NCBI GenBank assembly: GCA_934675115.1
Contig: CAKUPH010000031.1
Coordinates: 1 to 22,057 of the forward strand
DNA length: 22,057 nt
Reading direction: 5' to 3'
DNA from: an uncultured Oscillospiraceae bacterium
Lineage (GTDB): Bacteria; Bacillota; Clostridia; Oscillospirales; Oscillospiraceae
Every line of letters begins with the position of its first letter. Within the stretch, counting starts at the first letter, position 1. The position numbers and the translations under genes were made by a program. A model generated the notes under the pieces. That model did no database searches. It was given only the letters and a program-made list of their open reading frames with translations, and was not told where the DNA came from. Of this stretch, positions 20,317-22,057 are shown in pieces.

Positions 20317-21429
20317 TTGAAAATCGCCGGTATCATAGCGGAATACAACCCCTTTCACGCCGGACACGCCCACCATATCGCCGAGACCCGCCGCCGGGCG
20401 GGTGAGTGCGCCGTAATTGCCGTCATGAGCGGCAACTTCGTCCAGCGGGGGGACTGCGCCGTCACCGACAAGTGGGCCCGGGCACGGGCGGCGCTGGAGG
20501 GCGGAGCGGATCTGGTGCTGGAGCTGCCCACGGTGTGGGCGGCATCCTCGGCGGAGCACTTCGCCCGGGGGGCAGTGTCCATCCTGAAGGCCGCCGGGGT
20601 GGATACCCTCTCCTTCGGCAGCGAGAGCGGCGGCGCCGGCGCCCTCGCCCGGGCGGCGCTGGCGCTGGATTCCCCGGAGTTCCGCGCGGAGCTGCGTCGT
20701 CATCTGGACGCTGGCCTGCCCTTCGCCCGGTGCCGCCAGCTGGCGGCGGAGGCCCTGCTGGGCCGCGGCGGGGCCGCCGTGCTGGAAAACGCCAACGACA
20801 ATCTGGGGGTGGAATACCTGCGGGCCGCCCGGCGGCTGGGCTGGCGGCCGGAGGTGCTGGCCGTCCCCCGGATCGGGGCGGGCCACGACGGCGGAGCCCA
20901 CCCGGAGTACCCCTCCGCCTCTTTTCTGCGAAAAGAAATTTTTGAGGGACGGCTCCCCATGGACAATCCCGCCGGTTTGCGGTACAATGAACGCGGCGTG
21001 CTCACCGCCCTGCGGGCCATGGAGCCGGAGGACTTCGCCGCCCTGCCCGACTGCGGGGAGGGGCTTGACCGGCGGTTATATCAGGCCGTCCGGCAGGCGG
21101 TGACGCTGGACGAGGTGTACGATCTTGCCAAAACCAAGCGCTACGCCCACGCCCGCATCCGCCGGGCCGTGCTGTGGGCGGCGCTGGGCCTGCGGGCCGC
21201 CGACCGACCGGAGCGTCCCCCGTATCTCCGGGTGCTTGGGGCCAATGAAACAGGCCGGGCCGTGCTGAAGCAGATCCCGGCGGATATTCCCGTCATTACC
21301 AAGCCCGCCCATGGGAAGGGCGTTCCCCTCATGGAGCTGGAGGCCCGGTGCACCGACTTTTTCGCCCTGTGCCGGGAGAGGGCACTGCCCTGCGGGGAGG
21401 AGTGGCGGCGGAGCCCAGTGATTTTATAA
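20317..21429 (+). CDS. tmcAL: tRNA(Met) cytidine acetate ligase TmcAL (YlbM family)
   Basis: TmcAL makes N4-acetylcytidine at the wobble position of elongator tRNA-Met. It activates acetate with ATP to acetyl-adenylate, unlike the acetyl-CoA-dependent TmcA. The 370-residue product has the nucleotidyltransferase-like HxGH motif at His14-His17 (EYNPFHAGHAHH). It then has MSGNFVQRGDCAV (37-49), the family block DKWARARAALEGGADLVLEL, and YPSASFLRKEI further on. I took the TTG at 20317 because GGAGGG lies 7 nt upstream and the family begins exactly at KIAGIIAEYNPFH. The frame to 20143 would run through the leader. It is divergent from ackA, which makes both ATP and acetate. Hairpin arrays follow its stop codon, with no classic terminator. 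Confidence 0.92.
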   Translation: MKIAGIIAEYNPFHAGHAHHIAETRRRAGECAVIAVMSGNFVQRGDCAVTDKWARARAALEGGADLVLELPTVWAASSAEHFARGAVSILKAAGVDTLSFGSESGGAGALARAALALDSPEFRAELRRHLDAGLPFARCRQLAAEALLGRGGAAVLENANDNLGVEYLRAARRLGWRPEVLAVPRIGAGHDGGAHPEYPSASFLRKEIFEGRLPMDNPAGLRYNERGVLTALRAMEPEDFAALPDCGEGLDRRLYQAVRQAVTLDEVYDLAKTKRYAHARIRRAVLWAALGLRAADRPERPPYLRVLGANETGRAVLKQIPADIPVITKPAHGKGVPLMELEARCTDFFALCRERALPCGEEWRRSPVIL

Positions 21430-21432
21430 AAT

Positions 21433-21566
21433 CAAAGGCCAACGGCCTTTGCACCTCTTTCTTCTTTCGTAAAGAAGAGAAAAGTTAAGGGCTCTCGCCC
21501 TTAGGGCGACATCCTTTTTGTACGCACAAAAAGGATGCAAAAAGCCAAAGGGCTGCGCCCTTTTGG
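21433..21566. repeat. run of small hairpins after tmcAL
   Basis: Five hairpins occur within 135 bp. CAAAGGCC-AAC-GGCCTTTG (21433-21451); TCTTCTTT-CGT-AAAGAAGA (21460-21478); TAAGGGC-TCTC-GCCCTTA (21486-21503); CATCCTTTTTGT-ACGC-ACAAAAAGGATG (21510-21537, 12 bp perfect); CCAAAGGGC-TGC-GCCCTTTTGG (21545-21566, one bulge). The first may terminate tmcAL weakly. No gene is seen. Confidence 0.7.
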
Positions 21567-21587
21567 AAACGATTTTTCTCGACCCCA

Positions 21588-22054
21588 TTTCTTTTGTTTG
21601 CGTACAAAAGAAACGGTGTCGAACCGCCAAAGAAAATACGCCAAAGGGGTGCGTCAATAACTTTTAGATTTCAGCCGCTGACGGCAGAACACTCCTTCGG
21701 TAAGACGCTGCCGTTCTCTTTCCGCTGCCGCTGCGCTGGTGCGGACTTGCGGGATTTGGCGCTCAATAGCGCCGCCGCAAGCCGCAAGCAAACTTGCAAT
21801 GCAGGCGCCATTCGGGGGCCGAGCCAACTATAATGATCGCCATTGGAGCGTCAGCGATAATTAGCGGCTTCGTGTGTCGGCTTACCCCACGCCGGTCAAT
21901 AGAACGCCGCACCATTTGATAGCGCCCCGTAAAAAAACGGGGTTCTTAGGGGAAAAACGCTGGAGCGCAGAACGCGTTCTTCAGCGTTCGGAGCCGACCG
22001 CGTTTTCCCCCTAAGTGATTCTTTGGTTACTTTCTGTTCATACAGAAAGTAACC
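21588..22054. repeat. ~470-bp non-coding repeat element, copy B
   Basis: It opens with hairpin TTTCTTTTGT-TTGCGT-ACAAAAGAAA (21588-21613), then CCAAAGAA (21627-21634). It closes with TTCTTTGG (22019-22026) running into the 13-bp hairpin GGTTACTTTCTGT-TCAT-ACAGAAAGTAACC (22025-22054). The body (about 21692-22033) aligns with copy A on the same strand. It holds CCCCGT / ACGGGG (21925-21942) and the 16-bp stem domain 21945-22015. It may extend past the window end. No coding potential is conserved with copy A. Confidence 0.8.
21945..22015. other. 3' stem domain of repeat copy B
   Basis: CTTAGGGGAAAAACGC (21945-21960) pairs with GCGTTTTCCCCCTAAG (22000-22015) at 15 of 16 positions. The inner GAACGC / GCGTTC hairpin and the TGGAGCGCA and GGAGCCGACC strands are the same as in copy A. 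Only the hairpin loop differs (GTTCTTCA against GCCCCTCA). Confidence 0.75.
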
Positions 22055-22057
22055 CCA

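Overview
The window looks like the chromosome of a GC-rich, spore-forming member of the Clostridia, most likely Oscillospiraceae (Flavonifractor/Lawsonibacter/Oscillibacter type). This rests on the spoIVB-spo0A pair, a T-box-controlled threonyl-tRNA synthetase, tmcAL, strong GGAGG-type ribosome binding sites, clean sigma-A promoters and strong G+C bias at third codon positions. No closer assignment is possible without a search. There is no rRNA, tRNA, CRISPR, phage or transposase gene.

Layout. 1-602: C-terminus of an FAD-dependent reductase. 698-1922 (-): ElbB-like DJ-1/PfpI protein behind a 3-methyladenine DNA glycosylase. 2003-2896 (+): EamA/DMT transporter. 2951-3472 (-): DUF6512-like membrane protein. 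3751-5997 (+): spoIVB then spo0A, separated by a terminator and each with its own upstream region. 6073-8765: NCS2 purine permease (-), a small two-helix membrane protein (-) and a phosphoribosyltransferase (+). 8918-10365 (-): LCP cell-wall ligase then ridA. 10583-13635 (+): Crp/Fnr-type regulator plus a complete SsuABC/NrtABC-like ABC importer. 13687-15782 (-): feoA-feoB. 15949-18110 (-): thrS with a Thr-specific T-box leader. 18957-20162 (-): ackA. 20317-21429 (+): tmcAL, divergent from ackA.

Two long gene-free stretches (18147-18956 and 21430-22057) are the most unusual part. Each holds a copy of the same ~470-bp non-coding element. The element has a homologous body, a 3' domain built on a 16-bp stem, CCAAAGAA / TTCTTTGG inverted ends, and outer hairpins with a T-rich 5' arm whose sequences differ while the fold is kept. 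Both copies sit among arrays of further perfect small hairpins. I do not recognise this element; it could be a MITE-like repeat, a structured RNA, or both.

How genes work together. SpoIVB and Spo0A are sporulation control proteins in their classical order. NCS2 permease and phosphoribosyltransferase could form a base uptake and salvage pair. Acetate kinase lies next to an enzyme family that consumes acetate and ATP to modify tRNA-Met. The Crp/Fnr regulator probably controls its own ABC importer, because dyad sequences sit at its promoter and just before the importer genes. Nearly every transcription unit ends in a recognisable intrinsic terminator.
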